From: Anaerolineaceae bacterium
GTDB lineage: Bacteria > Chloroflexota > Anaerolineae > Aggregatilineales > Phototrophicaceae
Reading direction: 5' to 3'
NCBI GenBank assembly: GCA_002702065.1
Contig: NZXX01000001.1
Span: 310,001 to 374,000 of the forward strand
Length of the DNA: 64,000 nucleotides
The notes under the pieces are model-generated. The model searched no databases. It saw nothing but the letters and a program-made list of their open reading frames with translations, and was not told the origin of the DNA. Of this stretch, positions 8,555 to 16,238 are shown one piece after another. Both the position numbers and the translations under genes were made by a program. The stretch's first letter is position 1, and every line of letters begins with the position of its first letter.

Positions 8555-8953
8555 ATGCGCAATTCGTTCACATCCATACGGGAATATGGCGAGCGTTATC
8601 GCGAACTTTATGCGGCGGATTGTCCGATCCGGCAGGCACTTGACCGGCTGGGTGATAAGTGGACGACGCTGATTATCGGGATGCTGGAGGACGGCCCCAA
8701 GCGTTTCTCCGAATTGCAGCGCGGCATTGGCGGAATCTCGCAGAAGATGCTGACGCAAACCCTGCGCAGCCTGGAACGGGATGGCCTGGTGAAGCGCACG
8801 CTCTACCCGGAAGTGCCGCCGCGCGTGGAGTACGAACTGACACCGCTGGGCGAAACATTGTGCGAACCTATTGCCGCGATCATCCGCTGGGCCGAGGCGC
8901 ACATCGACGAAGTAGTCACCGCTCAGACAAATTACGATACGGACAACTCGTAA
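8555..8953 (+). CDS. HxlR-family winged-helix transcriptional regulator
   Basis: 132 residues. The core matches the HxlR (MarR-fold) domain: DCPIRQALDRLGDKWTTLII around residue 23, ELQRGIGGISQKMLTQTLRS as the recognition helix, and the wing RTLYPEVPPRVEYELTPLG. The N-terminal Cys in DCP lies where redox-sensing members such as HypR and QorR carry their sensor Cys. ATG 8555 has GGGAGA upstream; a longer frame from 8522 lacks conserved sequence. It is divergent from the qorB-like gene, which it probably regulates. Confidence 0.9.
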   Translation: MRNSFTSIREYGERYRELYAADCPIRQALDRLGDKWTTLIIGMLEDGPKRFSELQRGIGGISQKMLTQTLRSLERDGLVKRTLYPEVPPRVEYELTPLGETLCEPIAAIIRWAEAHIDEVVTAQTNYDTDNS

Positions 8954-8983
8954 ATAAAAAGACGCAGGGTTGCCCGCTGCGCC
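8954..8983 (-). terminator. Terminator of malQ, possibly bidirectional
   Basis: A GC-rich hairpin (8961-8983) between the convergent HxlR and malQ genes. On the minus strand it is followed by TTTTTATTT (8952-8960), a good intrinsic terminator tail. On the plus strand the tail is weak (CTTTGG). Confidence 0.75.
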
Positions 8984-9007
8984 TTTGGTGGTTCGAAAGT
9001 AAAAAAT

Positions 9008-10555
9008 CTACTGCACAGCGGCGTCCCCGTAGACACGTTCCTGCTGGTCGGCACGGCGGCGGTACAGCCATGTCAGATGCGCCAGCCGGTCCTGGCCGTT
9101 GTTGCCAAAGTCTGCCTCGACAAAACGCCATGTCCAGTTGCCGCTTTCCACGCCGGGTGTGTTCATGCGTGCCTCGTTGTCCAAACCCAGAACATCCTGC
9201 ATGGGGGCGACAAAGGTGTGTGCTGCCGACATCATACCCAGCCGGATCATGGTCCAGTTGATCTCCCACACATCGTGACCAATATAATCCGCAATCAACC
9301 CGCGTGTCTGGTCGTTGGTTTCCTCGTGCCACCAGCCAACAGTGGTATTGTTATCGTGTGTGCCGCTGTAGACGATGCTGTTTTCGCCGTGATTGTGCGG
9401 CAGGAAGGGGTTTTGCGGGTCGCTCCAGGCGAATTGCAGCACCTTCATGCCCGGCAGGTTGTACCCATCGCGCAGGGCTTCGACCTCCTGCGTGATAACG
9501 CCCAGATCTTCAGCCACAATTGGCAGATCACCCAAGGCTTGCTGGATGACGTCAAAGAAGTCGTAGCGCGGGCCGGGCTTCCATTCGCCGTTGATGGCGG
9601 TCGGCTCGCTGGCCGGAATCTCCCAATAGGCTTCAAACCCCCGGAAATGATCAATGCGCACCAGGTCGACCATGTTCAGCACGGTCTGGAAACGGCTGAT
9701 CCACCAGCTGTACCCGTCTTCTTTCATCACGTCCCAGCGATACAGCGGGTTACCCCAGCGCTGGCCGGTGGCGCTGAAATAATCCGGCGGCACGCCCGCA
9801 ATGACGGTTGGGTTGCCTTTTTCGTCCAGATAATACCGTTCGCGGTTTGCCCAGACATCGCTGCTGTCGTGTGCGACAAAGATAGGGATATCCCCAAAGA
9901 GCCGGATACCCTTGGAGTGGGCATAGTCGCGCACGGCGTACCACTGTTTGTGGAAAACCCACTGGCGAAAACGATGATCGCCGATGCGTTTTGTGTTGGC
10001 TTTTTGAGCGGCTTCCAACGCTGCCGGGTCGCGCAGGGCTTCACCGGCGGGCCATTCCACCCACGGCCTGCCACCATGTGAGTCCTTGAGCGCGGCGAAC
10101 AGTACAAAATCGTCCAGCCAGTGGGCATTATCCCGGCACCACTGGTCGTAGGCCTGCTTCTGCGCAGCTGTGCCTTTGGTGCCAAAGCGTTCATAAGCCA
10201 GTGTCAGCTTCTTATCGTGCCAGGGGATAATCCAGCCATAATCGACCCGATCCGTCGGGAAGTCCGGCACGTCGGCCAAATCTGCTTTGGTCAGCCAGCC
10301 GTCATCCACCAGCCCGTCGAGGCTGACCAGGTTTGGGTTGCCTGCGAATGCAGACAGGGTTTGATAGGGCGAGTCGCCGTAGCTGGTCGGCCCCAAGGGC
10401 AAAATCTGCCAGATCGTTTGACCGGCATCGGCCAGCCAATCGACAAAGCGATACGCGTTCATACCCAGATCGCCAATTCCGTAGCGGCCTGGCAGTGAGG
10501 TCGGGTGCAGCAGCACCCCGGCAGAACGTGGAAATAAAACGGTTGATTGGGTCAT
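9008..10555 (-). CDS. malQ: 4-alpha-glucanotransferase (amylomaltase, GH77)
   Basis: A 515-residue cytosolic enzyme that transfers alpha-1,4-glucan chains in maltodextrin or glycogen metabolism. SAGVLLHPTSLPGRYGIGDLG at the N-terminus is a family hallmark. The nucleophile Asp lies in VRIDHFRGFE, the acid/base Glu in VAEDLGVIT, and the third carboxylate in YSGTHDNNT. The length is normal for bacterial MalQ. It stands alone, with no glycogen phosphorylase or maltose genes adjacent. Confidence 0.95.
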   Translation of the reverse strand: MTQSTVLFPRSAGVLLHPTSLPGRYGIGDLGMNAYRFVDWLADAGQTIWQILPLGPTSYGDSPYQTLSAFAGNPNLVSLDGLVDDGWLTKADLADVPDFPTDRVDYGWIIPWHDKKLTLAYERFGTKGTAAQKQAYDQWCRDNAHWLDDFVLFAALKDSHGGRPWVEWPAGEALRDPAALEAAQKANTKRIGDHRFRQWVFHKQWYAVRDYAHSKGIRLFGDIPIFVAHDSSDVWANRERYYLDEKGNPTVIAGVPPDYFSATGQRWGNPLYRWDVMKEDGYSWWISRFQTVLNMVDLVRIDHFRGFEAYWEIPASEPTAINGEWKPGPRYDFFDVIQQALGDLPIVAEDLGVITQEVEALRDGYNLPGMKVLQFAWSDPQNPFLPHNHGENSIVYSGTHDNNTTVGWWHEETNDQTRGLIADYIGHDVWEINWTMIRLGMMSAAHTFVAPMQDVLGLDNEARMNTPGVESGNWTWRFVEADFGNNGQDRLAHLTWLYRRRADQQERVYGDAAVQ

Positions 10556-10663
10556 CGCGTCACACCTGTAGAGTGAACTTGTATCAGTCCGATAATCCGC
10601 TGCAAAAGCATTCTTTTAATCCGTGATACGCGTTATTGTACCAAAGTTCGCCATGTATGCTGT

Positions 10664-12295
10664 TTATCTCGCTGTTACGGTCATCTGGCCCAGGTGGATT
10701 CGGTGATCCGGGACGTATTCGTTGTTTCCGTTTCTGGCCGGAATGCGCTGCTGGCTGTTTTGGTCATACAGACCGGTATATACATCGTATTGACCGGCGG
10801 GCAGGTCGCCAATTTCCTGGGCGGTCCACTCGCCGATGGCGTGAAAGTTGTCCGGCCAGCCCGATGTCGGGAAGGTTTCCAGCAGCGGCGGGTGATCGAT
10901 GACTTCATAATGGCCGGTTTCGGTGTGTTGCAGATGCAGGAACTGGACCAGATCATCGTTGACCGGCGCATCAGTCTGCCACCAGAAACGCAAGGTGATC
11001 TGGCCGGGCACCACAATTGCGGGTAGATCGTAGCCGGTCAGTCGAATGGGTTTATCAAACTGATAATCGGCAGCAAGCGGGGCGGGCGGAAGTTGCTCGG
11101 TTGACGTAAACGAGATTCGTTCCAAAACGGCAGTATCGGGCAGCAGCAGGTCTTTGTCCGTGCGGCTGACCAGCAGCATGTTGTCCTCCTGCTCGTCGTC
11201 CCAGGGGGCGCGCCAGACATTCAATGACAGCCAGTAGCTGACCGGCGCTGTGAGCATATCCGTTGATTTGATATACAGCGTCTTTTTGAAGATGAACCCC
11301 TCCGGCCAGACGTTCGTTGTCGGTTGATTCGGCGGGCCGAGCAGCATATCCGTCTGAGCTGCGACCTCGCCGTAAGGTGGGCGCAGCAGCCGGATGGATT
11401 GGGCGTAATTGTCATCCAGTGGGCGGTTGGCTTGCCAGTACAGACTAACCTTCACCCAGTCGCCGGGCCGGTAGGTTCGATCTTCGGTCTGGTAAGCGAC
11501 CAGTGACAGCGCGCCGTCGAGATAATCCACCTGAACAGGCTGTGCCAGCAAGCGGGCTTCCAGCATAGGCAAGGGCCAGAAGCCCACCAGAAACAGCACG
11601 ATCAGCCAGATCGGGCTGGCGATGAAAAGCACCTTACGCGCCCGCATCCAGTATGAGTCAGCTGTCCGGCGCAGGGTGGTATAGGTTGCCGCCAGCACCA
11701 GTGTCGTGCCGGCGAGTTCGAGAAGTTCCTCGATCAGGAACGAGTCGCTCACCCGGTCATCCAGCAGCAAACCACCACCGGCTGTGATACCCAACCCGAA
11801 CATCATCAGCAGGTAGAGCGTCCGGTTCTTGACGTCGGCCCACAGGCCGTACAGTGCGGCCAGCACCATGACGCCGCCTAATCCACTGAAATAGAACTTC
11901 CAGTGCTTGAAGAATTCATGGAAGGTGTAGGATTCGTCGTAACACAGAAACAGATAGACCACGCCCCACAGCAGCCAGACCATAGCCAGCAAACGGTTTG
12001 AAGCGGCGAAACGGCCCAGCGCCACAAACAGCGCCAGGATACCGGTTGAAAGCAGCAGCAATGCGGAGTAAGAGCTGATCAGATTTTGCTCAAAGTTGAC
12101 GTTAAAAAACCACCAGACGGTTGTATTGGGCATCATCTGCGTAGCAAGGTGCATGGCAACGACAACGCTGTTGACGAGCGTCAGGGTCAACAATACAGGT
12201 CTGGGAAGGCTGACGATGTGTCGCGTCGATAGCAGCCAGACGAATATCAAATTCGCCGCCACCGCTACCGCGAACAGCAGTTCTGGACTATTCAA
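10664..12295 (-). CDS. Membrane protein with two C-terminal beta-sandwich-like repeats
   Basis: 543 residues. Residues 1-230 contain seven or more hydrophobic segments. The rest is soluble and contains two related stretches, VSLYWQANRPLDDNYAQSI (near 275) and LRFWWQTDAPVNDDLVQF (near 440), the latter ending in AGQYDVYTGLYD. The same kind of terminal domain follows the GT39 membrane domains at 18-24 kb, so this may be an extracytoplasmic ligand or glycan module. Start is TTG 12295 with GAGGG nine bases upstream. Function unknown. The domain similarity is by eye. Confidence 0.65.
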   Translation of the reverse strand: MNSPELLFAVAVAANLIFVWLLSTRHIVSLPRPVLLTLTLVNSVVVAMHLATQMMPNTTVWWFFNVNFEQNLISSYSALLLLSTGILALFVALGRFAASNRLLAMVWLLWGVVYLFLCYDESYTFHEFFKHWKFYFSGLGGVMVLAALYGLWADVKNRTLYLLMMFGLGITAGGGLLLDDRVSDSFLIEELLELAGTTLVLAATYTTLRRTADSYWMRARKVLFIASPIWLIVLFLVGFWPLPMLEARLLAQPVQVDYLDGALSLVAYQTEDRTYRPGDWVKVSLYWQANRPLDDNYAQSIRLLRPPYGEVAAQTDMLLGPPNQPTTNVWPEGFIFKKTLYIKSTDMLTAPVSYWLSLNVWRAPWDDEQEDNMLLVSRTDKDLLLPDTAVLERISFTSTEQLPPAPLAADYQFDKPIRLTGYDLPAIVVPGQITLRFWWQTDAPVNDDLVQFLHLQHTETGHYEVIDHPPLLETFPTSGWPDNFHAIGEWTAQEIGDLPAGQYDVYTGLYDQNSQQRIPARNGNNEYVPDHRIHLGQMTVTAR

Positions 12296-12419
12296 TTTGA
12301 GTGACCCTCAACCTGAGACGGATGTGGTAGCTCTTTGATTTTAACAAATCGTATGGAATGTGCTGCAAAGTCGAAAAATATAATTTATAATTTGGATTGT
12401 CAATGGGAATAGAGAGATT
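12296..12419 (+). promoter_or_regulatory. Divergent intergenic region with two tandem TATAAT boxes
   Basis: Between the TTG-start membrane protein gene and the FAD oxidoreductase. Two perfect TATAAT hexamers (12379-12384 and 12386-12391) point towards the oxidoreductase. No good -35 box lies at 16-18 bases, so promoter assignment is tentative. Confidence 0.4.
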
Positions 12420-13781
12420 ATGATGAATACGGTTTATGAACAGGCGCGTGAACTTCCGGTCGTTCAGGATTGTGATGTGGTCGTCTGCGGGGGTGGCCCG
12501 GCAGGGGTGGCCGCGGCGATTACGGCAGCGCGGGCCGGTGCCCGAACCCAGCTTATCGAGCTAAATGGATGCCTGGGTGGGGTGTGGACGGCGGGTTTGC
12601 TGTGCTGGATTATCGACGCCAGGGATAAACCGGGCGTCATGCAGGAGATCATTACCCGGTTGAACGCGCGTGGGGCCTGCACCATTGACGAAAAGAAAAT
12701 TGTCGATTTCGAAGCGGAGCCGCTGTACCGGGGCAAAGACCTGGAGCGCGATTTCAGCTATGACCCGGAAGCGATGAAACTGCTGCTCGAAGAAATGTGC
12801 GCCGAAGCCGGGGTCATTGTGCGGCTGCATACGCGGGTGGTGGCCGCCGCGAAAGATGACCGCAACCGGGCCGCATTTGTCATCACCGAGTCGAAATCCG
12901 GGCGGGAGGCATGGACGGCCAGGACGTTTATCGACTGTACGGGCGATGGCGACCTGGCGGCGCGGCTGGGTTGTGGCTTTGACATGGGCCGACCGGACAG
13001 CGGGCAGGTGCAGCCCATGACCCTGATGATGCTGGTCACGGGCATCGACGCGCAGGCGGTTGAACCCTATATTACCGAATGGCACGCCGGGTTGAACCCA
13101 CCCAAGCAGCGGTTGCTTGAAGCAATCCGGCAGGGGGGATTTGATATTTCCTACACCAAACCCTGCCTGATGCGGATTTATGACAACCTGTTTGTGATGG
13201 CGGTTAATCACGAATATGGGGTGATGTGCGATGACGCCGATGCCATCTCGCAGGCGACGCTGCGGGCACGGGGCGAACTACATCGTACGGTGAACGCGCT
13301 GCGGGCATTGGGTGGCATCTGGGCCGGGCTGCGCATCGTGGCAACCGGCGAGCAGATCGGCGTGCGTGAGGGGCGGCGGATTCATGGGCGCTACACCGTC
13401 AGCCGGGATGATCTGATTGAAGGGGCGCAGCAGCCGGATTCTGTGGCGCGGGTGACCTTCCCGGTCGATGTGCACTCGACGGACAAGGACAAGGATAAGA
13501 GCTACAGCCGCGAAGGGGTCACGGCCAAACCCTATGATATTCCGCTGCGGGCTTTGATCGCTCGCGATGTGGATGGCCTGCTGCTGGCTGGCCGCTGCAT
13601 CAGTGGGGATTTTATCGCTCATGCCAGCTATCGCGTGACCGGCAATGCCGTAGCGATGGGGCAATGTGCCGGGGCCTGCGCGGCGCAGGCGGCACTGAGC
13701 AATCAACTGCCGCATGAGGTGGCTTATGCCGACGTCGCGGAGACGGTTGAACGTGTGACCGGGACGAGGGTTGCATCCTAG
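12420..13781 (+). CDS. FAD-dependent oxidoreductase (PF12831-type)
   Basis: 453 residues. An N-terminal dinucleotide fold is clear: DVVVCGGGPAGVAAAITAARAG with a ribose-binding Glu in QLIELNG. Further FAD contacts are TFIDCTGDGDLAARLG near residue 165 and LLLAGRCISGDFIAHASYR near 390, both characteristic of the FAD_oxidored family often named xanthan lyase-like or FAD-dependent oxidoreductases. The substrate is unknown. ATG 12420 is followed by a second ATG at 12423. GAGAG sits upstream. The gene is followed by a strong hairpin terminator. Confidence 0.85.
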   Translation: MMNTVYEQARELPVVQDCDVVVCGGGPAGVAAAITAARAGARTQLIELNGCLGGVWTAGLLCWIIDARDKPGVMQEIITRLNARGACTIDEKKIVDFEAEPLYRGKDLERDFSYDPEAMKLLLEEMCAEAGVIVRLHTRVVAAAKDDRNRAAFVITESKSGREAWTARTFIDCTGDGDLAARLGCGFDMGRPDSGQVQPMTLMMLVTGIDAQAVEPYITEWHAGLNPPKQRLLEAIRQGGFDISYTKPCLMRIYDNLFVMAVNHEYGVMCDDADAISQATLRARGELHRTVNALRALGGIWAGLRIVATGEQIGVREGRRIHGRYTVSRDDLIEGAQQPDSVARVTFPVDVHSTDKDKDKSYSREGVTAKPYDIPLRALIARDVDGLLLAGRCISGDFIAHASYRVTGNAVAMGQCAGACAAQAALSNQLPHEVAYADVAETVERVTGTRVAS

Positions 13782-13793
13782 ATGAATGTGGAA

Positions 13794-13831
13794 CTGCCCG
13801 GTCTGGCAATAACCGGGCAGCGTGTTATTTA
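13794..13831 (+). terminator. Terminator of the FAD oxidoreductase gene
   Basis: Perfect nine-base arms CTGCCCGGT (13794-13802) and ACCGGGCAG (13812-13820) with a nine-base loop, followed by a T-rich GTGTTATTT. It separates the oxidoreductase from the convergent hisS. Confidence 0.75.
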
Positions 13832-13862
13832 GTGAATATAGGGATAAAAGCCAGACTGTCGA

Positions 13863-15194
13863 TCAGCTCAGCAGGTCGCTGATTTTGGCGGCAGCTTCGG
13901 CGCGCGGGACGGTAACTTCCTCGCCGTCGCTCAATCGTTTGAGCTTGACGATGCCCTGTGTCACTTCCTCAGGTCCCAGGACCGCCACCAGCGGAATACC
14001 GCGACGATCCGCATGCTGGAACTGCTTGCCCAGTTTGCGGTCTTCCAGCTGCATTTCAACGTTGATGCCCTGTCCACGCAGCTCCGCCGCCAGTTTGGTG
14101 GATTCGCGCCGGGTCGATTCGTCAAAGACAGTGACAAACGCCTGAATGACGGTGCCGCTGATGTGCGCCGGGTACAGTTCGAACAGATCCATCAGGTCAA
14201 TGATGCGCTCGATACCCAGCGATGTGCCGGTGGTGGGCAGGCTTTCCTTGCGGAACAGGCCGATCAGGTCGTCGTAGCGCCCGCCGCCGCTGATGCTGCC
14301 CAGATTTGGCTCTTCGATGACCGTCTCGAAAATAGGGCCGGTGTAATAGCCGAGGCCGCGCACCATCGTAAAATCGACGCTGTAATCTTCGGGCGAGATC
14401 AATGAGTCTTCGAGATAGGCTGCCAGTTCGCGCAGTTCGCGGATACCCTCCTCGGCGGCTGGAATACTGCCCATCGCCTGTTCCAGCACATCCAGATTGC
14501 CTAATCCCGGTTCGTGGGCGATGATCAGGTCCATCATGCGGGCAACGACGTCGGTGTCGATGCCGCGTTCGACCAGCTCTTTCCGCACGCCATCCGCCCC
14601 AATCTTGTCGAATTTATCGACGCTGCGATACAGGTCGCCAAGCTGCGCATCGGACACACCGGAATACTGGCCGATGGCCGTGAGCAGTTTACGGTTGTTG
14701 ATCTTGACATTGAACTGGGGGAAACCGAGCTTCTTGAGCGCGGTGACGACGACCCCGATAATTTCCGCATCGGCGCTCATCTCACCAATGCCCACAATGT
14801 CGGCATCACACTGGTAGAATTCGCGGTAGCGGCCCCGCTGGGGGCGTTCTGCACGCCACACGGGTGAAAGCTGGTAACGCTTGAACGGAAGGTTAATTTC
14901 ATTCTGGTATTGGCCGACCACCCGTGCCAGCGGCACCGTCAGGTCATAGCGCAGGGCCAGTTCTTCCTTGCCACCGGGGTGCTGCGCCTGGTAGATCAGC
15001 TTTTCGGCATCCTCGCCATATTTACCCATCAGGATTTCGTTGAGCTCCAGCACCGGGGTTTGCAGCGGCTCGAAGCCAAACAGGTGGAACACATCACGCA
15101 CGACGCCAAAAACGTACTCGCGCTTGAGCATTTCCTGTGGCAGATAATCCCGCATCCCTTTTGGCAGCCGGGGTTTGATCTTTATGTCGCTCAT
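13863..15194 (-). CDS. hisS: Histidyl-tRNA synthetase
   Basis: Charges tRNA-His. 443 residues, class II. Motif 1 lies after PRLPKGMRDYLP at the N-terminus; motif 2 is visible as RYQLSPVWRAERPQRGRYREF near 106-126; histidine-specific segments are FYQCDADIVG and RGLGYYTGPIFE near 285. The C-terminal anticodon-binding domain (VLGPEEVTQGIVKLK) is complete. The ATG at 15194 is preceded by AAGGAAG. The gene has its own promoter at 15383-15411 and a 5' leader with a histidine-codon peptide and a terminator, described separately. Confidence 0.96.
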   Translation of the reverse strand: MSDIKIKPRLPKGMRDYLPQEMLKREYVFGVVRDVFHLFGFEPLQTPVLELNEILMGKYGEDAEKLIYQAQHPGGKEELALRYDLTVPLARVVGQYQNEINLPFKRYQLSPVWRAERPQRGRYREFYQCDADIVGIGEMSADAEIIGVVVTALKKLGFPQFNVKINNRKLLTAIGQYSGVSDAQLGDLYRSVDKFDKIGADGVRKELVERGIDTDVVARMMDLIIAHEPGLGNLDVLEQAMGSIPAAEEGIRELRELAAYLEDSLISPEDYSVDFTMVRGLGYYTGPIFETVIEEPNLGSISGGGRYDDLIGLFRKESLPTTGTSLGIERIIDLMDLFELYPAHISGTVIQAFVTVFDESTRRESTKLAAELRGQGINVEMQLEDRKLGKQFQHADRRGIPLVAVLGPEEVTQGIVKLKRLSDGEEVTVPRAEAAAKISDLLS

Positions 15195-15257
15195 AATTTC
15201 TTCCTTATGTAATCAAGTCTCGTGATGGGCTGGTGGATGCCGGCGCGACACAAACAA

Positions 15258-15283
15258 AAAGCGCGAACCAACGTCCGCGCTTT
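15258..15283 (-). terminator. Leader terminator in front of hisS (attenuator)
   Basis: On the minus strand AAAGCGCG (15283-15276) pairs perfectly with CGCGCTTT (15265-15258) around a ten-base loop, followed by TTTGTTTG. It lies 63 bases upstream of the hisS start and 23 bases downstream of the leader peptide stop. The AAAGC in the first arm could instead pair with GCTTT at 15316-15312 near the leader stop codon, which would prevent the terminator. Confidence 0.75.
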
Positions 15284-15306
15284 GCAATCTGGAATCCGGT
15301 CGCCGG

Positions 15307-15348
15307 TTAAAAAAGCTGTTCTTCTGTCCAATGATGATGATGGAACAT
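15307..15348 (-). CDS. hisS leader peptide with four consecutive His codons
   Basis: A 13-residue open frame, MFHHHHWTEEQLF, on the minus strand; four CAT codons at 15342-15331. It begins about 28 bases after the predicted transcription start and ends in TAA at 15309-15307. Such peptides sense charged tRNA-His: slow translation at the His run would leave the GCTTT near the stop free to block the downstream terminator and let hisS be transcribed. The ribosome site is weak (GGTTGTGCC), so translation is inferred from the codon run and the terminator. Confidence 0.75.
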   Translation of the reverse strand: MFHHHHWTEEQLF

Positions 15349-15382
15349 GGCACAACCAGCGTAATTGATCAACAGTCTTATG

Positions 15383-15411
15383 AGTATAGAAGATGGGCGA
15401 TCAGATTGCAA
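15383..15411 (-). promoter_or_regulatory. Sigma-70 promoter of the hisS leader
   Basis: Minus strand: TTGCAA (15411-15406), a 17-base spacer, then TATACT (15388-15383). Both boxes are near consensus. Predicted start at about 15376, upstream of the His leader peptide. Confidence 0.75.
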
Positions 15412-15434
15412 TAGGTAGGCAGCCCATCCCATAT

Positions 15435-16049
15435 TTACGACCCGGCGGAGGCCGCAGCCGTCTGCTTCGATTCGTTAATCTGGCGGGCAACGTCGCGTAA
15501 CTGGTCATGATGGGCGACTTCGTGCTTGAGGCCATACAGAAAACAGGCGGCGGCATTCATTTCGCCGACACGAGCCACAAAACGGGGCGACAGGTCGCGC
15601 TTGATGTCGAGATTGGGATGATCCGGCCATGTATCCAGATAGCTGAGACGGATGCGGCGACTTTCTTCCAACCGCTGGACAGCCTTCGCTTTGGTATCGA
15701 CTTCGCGCCAGGGGGTTTCGTAGCGCAGGCGGGGGTCTGCCGGGTAGGGCACCCCGCGCGCCAGTATCGAACTGTAGCTGGCCCATTCCTCGCTGCTGGC
15801 GGTGACATGGGCGATCAGGTGCCCGATGCCCCAGCCGATATGTTCTTCACCGGGGGCGGCATGCGGGTCGTTGGCGTCGGGGTCGTGTGGAGCAAACACG
15901 ATGTCAGCGTCATCCATGCGCTTGATGACATCCAGTATGAAATCAATGCTGGCGTTGGTGGCGTTGCGCAAATCCTGAACCGTGAACTGCTGCGAATATT
16001 CCAGCAGTTTCATGGCACCGTCGCTGACAGGTTTGAAATCGATGGTCAT
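15435..16049 (-). CDS. DinB-like four-helix-bundle protein
   Basis: 204 residues resembling the DinB/YfiT superfamily of thiol-dependent transferases. Metal-ligand-like histidines occur in GWGIGHLIAHVTASSEEW (near 85) and HEVAHHDQLRDVA near the C-terminus, in the expected order. The actual activity is unknown. ATG 16049 is used because GGAGCAG lies upstream; the frame extends to 16085 without support. A second family member is at 47727. Confidence 0.75.
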   Translation of the reverse strand: MTIDFKPVSDGAMKLLEYSQQFTVQDLRNATNASIDFILDVIKRMDDADIVFAPHDPDANDPHAAPGEEHIGWGIGHLIAHVTASSEEWASYSSILARGVPYPADPRLRYETPWREVDTKAKAVQRLEESRRIRLSYLDTWPDHPNLDIKRDLSPRFVARVGEMNAAACFLYGLKHEVAHHDQLRDVARQINESKQTAAASAGS

Positions 16050-16165
16050 CTGAGCTGCTCCGTTTGATCGTGTATTTTTGCACAAGCGTTATGAATACTG
16101 AGGTCACGGCAAACCGGTTTCTTACTTTTCTGGCAGGCAGATGGTTGGTGATTTGCTGGCGCGTT

Positions 16166-16195
16166 TTGCCGTTTTATGAGGGCGGGTGGTAAACT
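16166..16195 (+). promoter_or_regulatory. Possible promoter of the EtfD-like gene
   Basis: TTGCCG (16166-16171) and TAAACT (16190-16195) are separated by 18 bases, about 45 bases upstream of the ATG at 16239. Confidence 0.4.
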
Positions 16196-16238
16196 CGCGG
16201 CAAGAATATATAGGTTGACTCAATGAGGGACAGTTTTT

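Noticed and set aside
15195..15434. T-box riboswitch in front of hisS
   Set aside because: No T-box sequence or specifier-loop structure is visible; the His-run leader peptide explains the terminator better.
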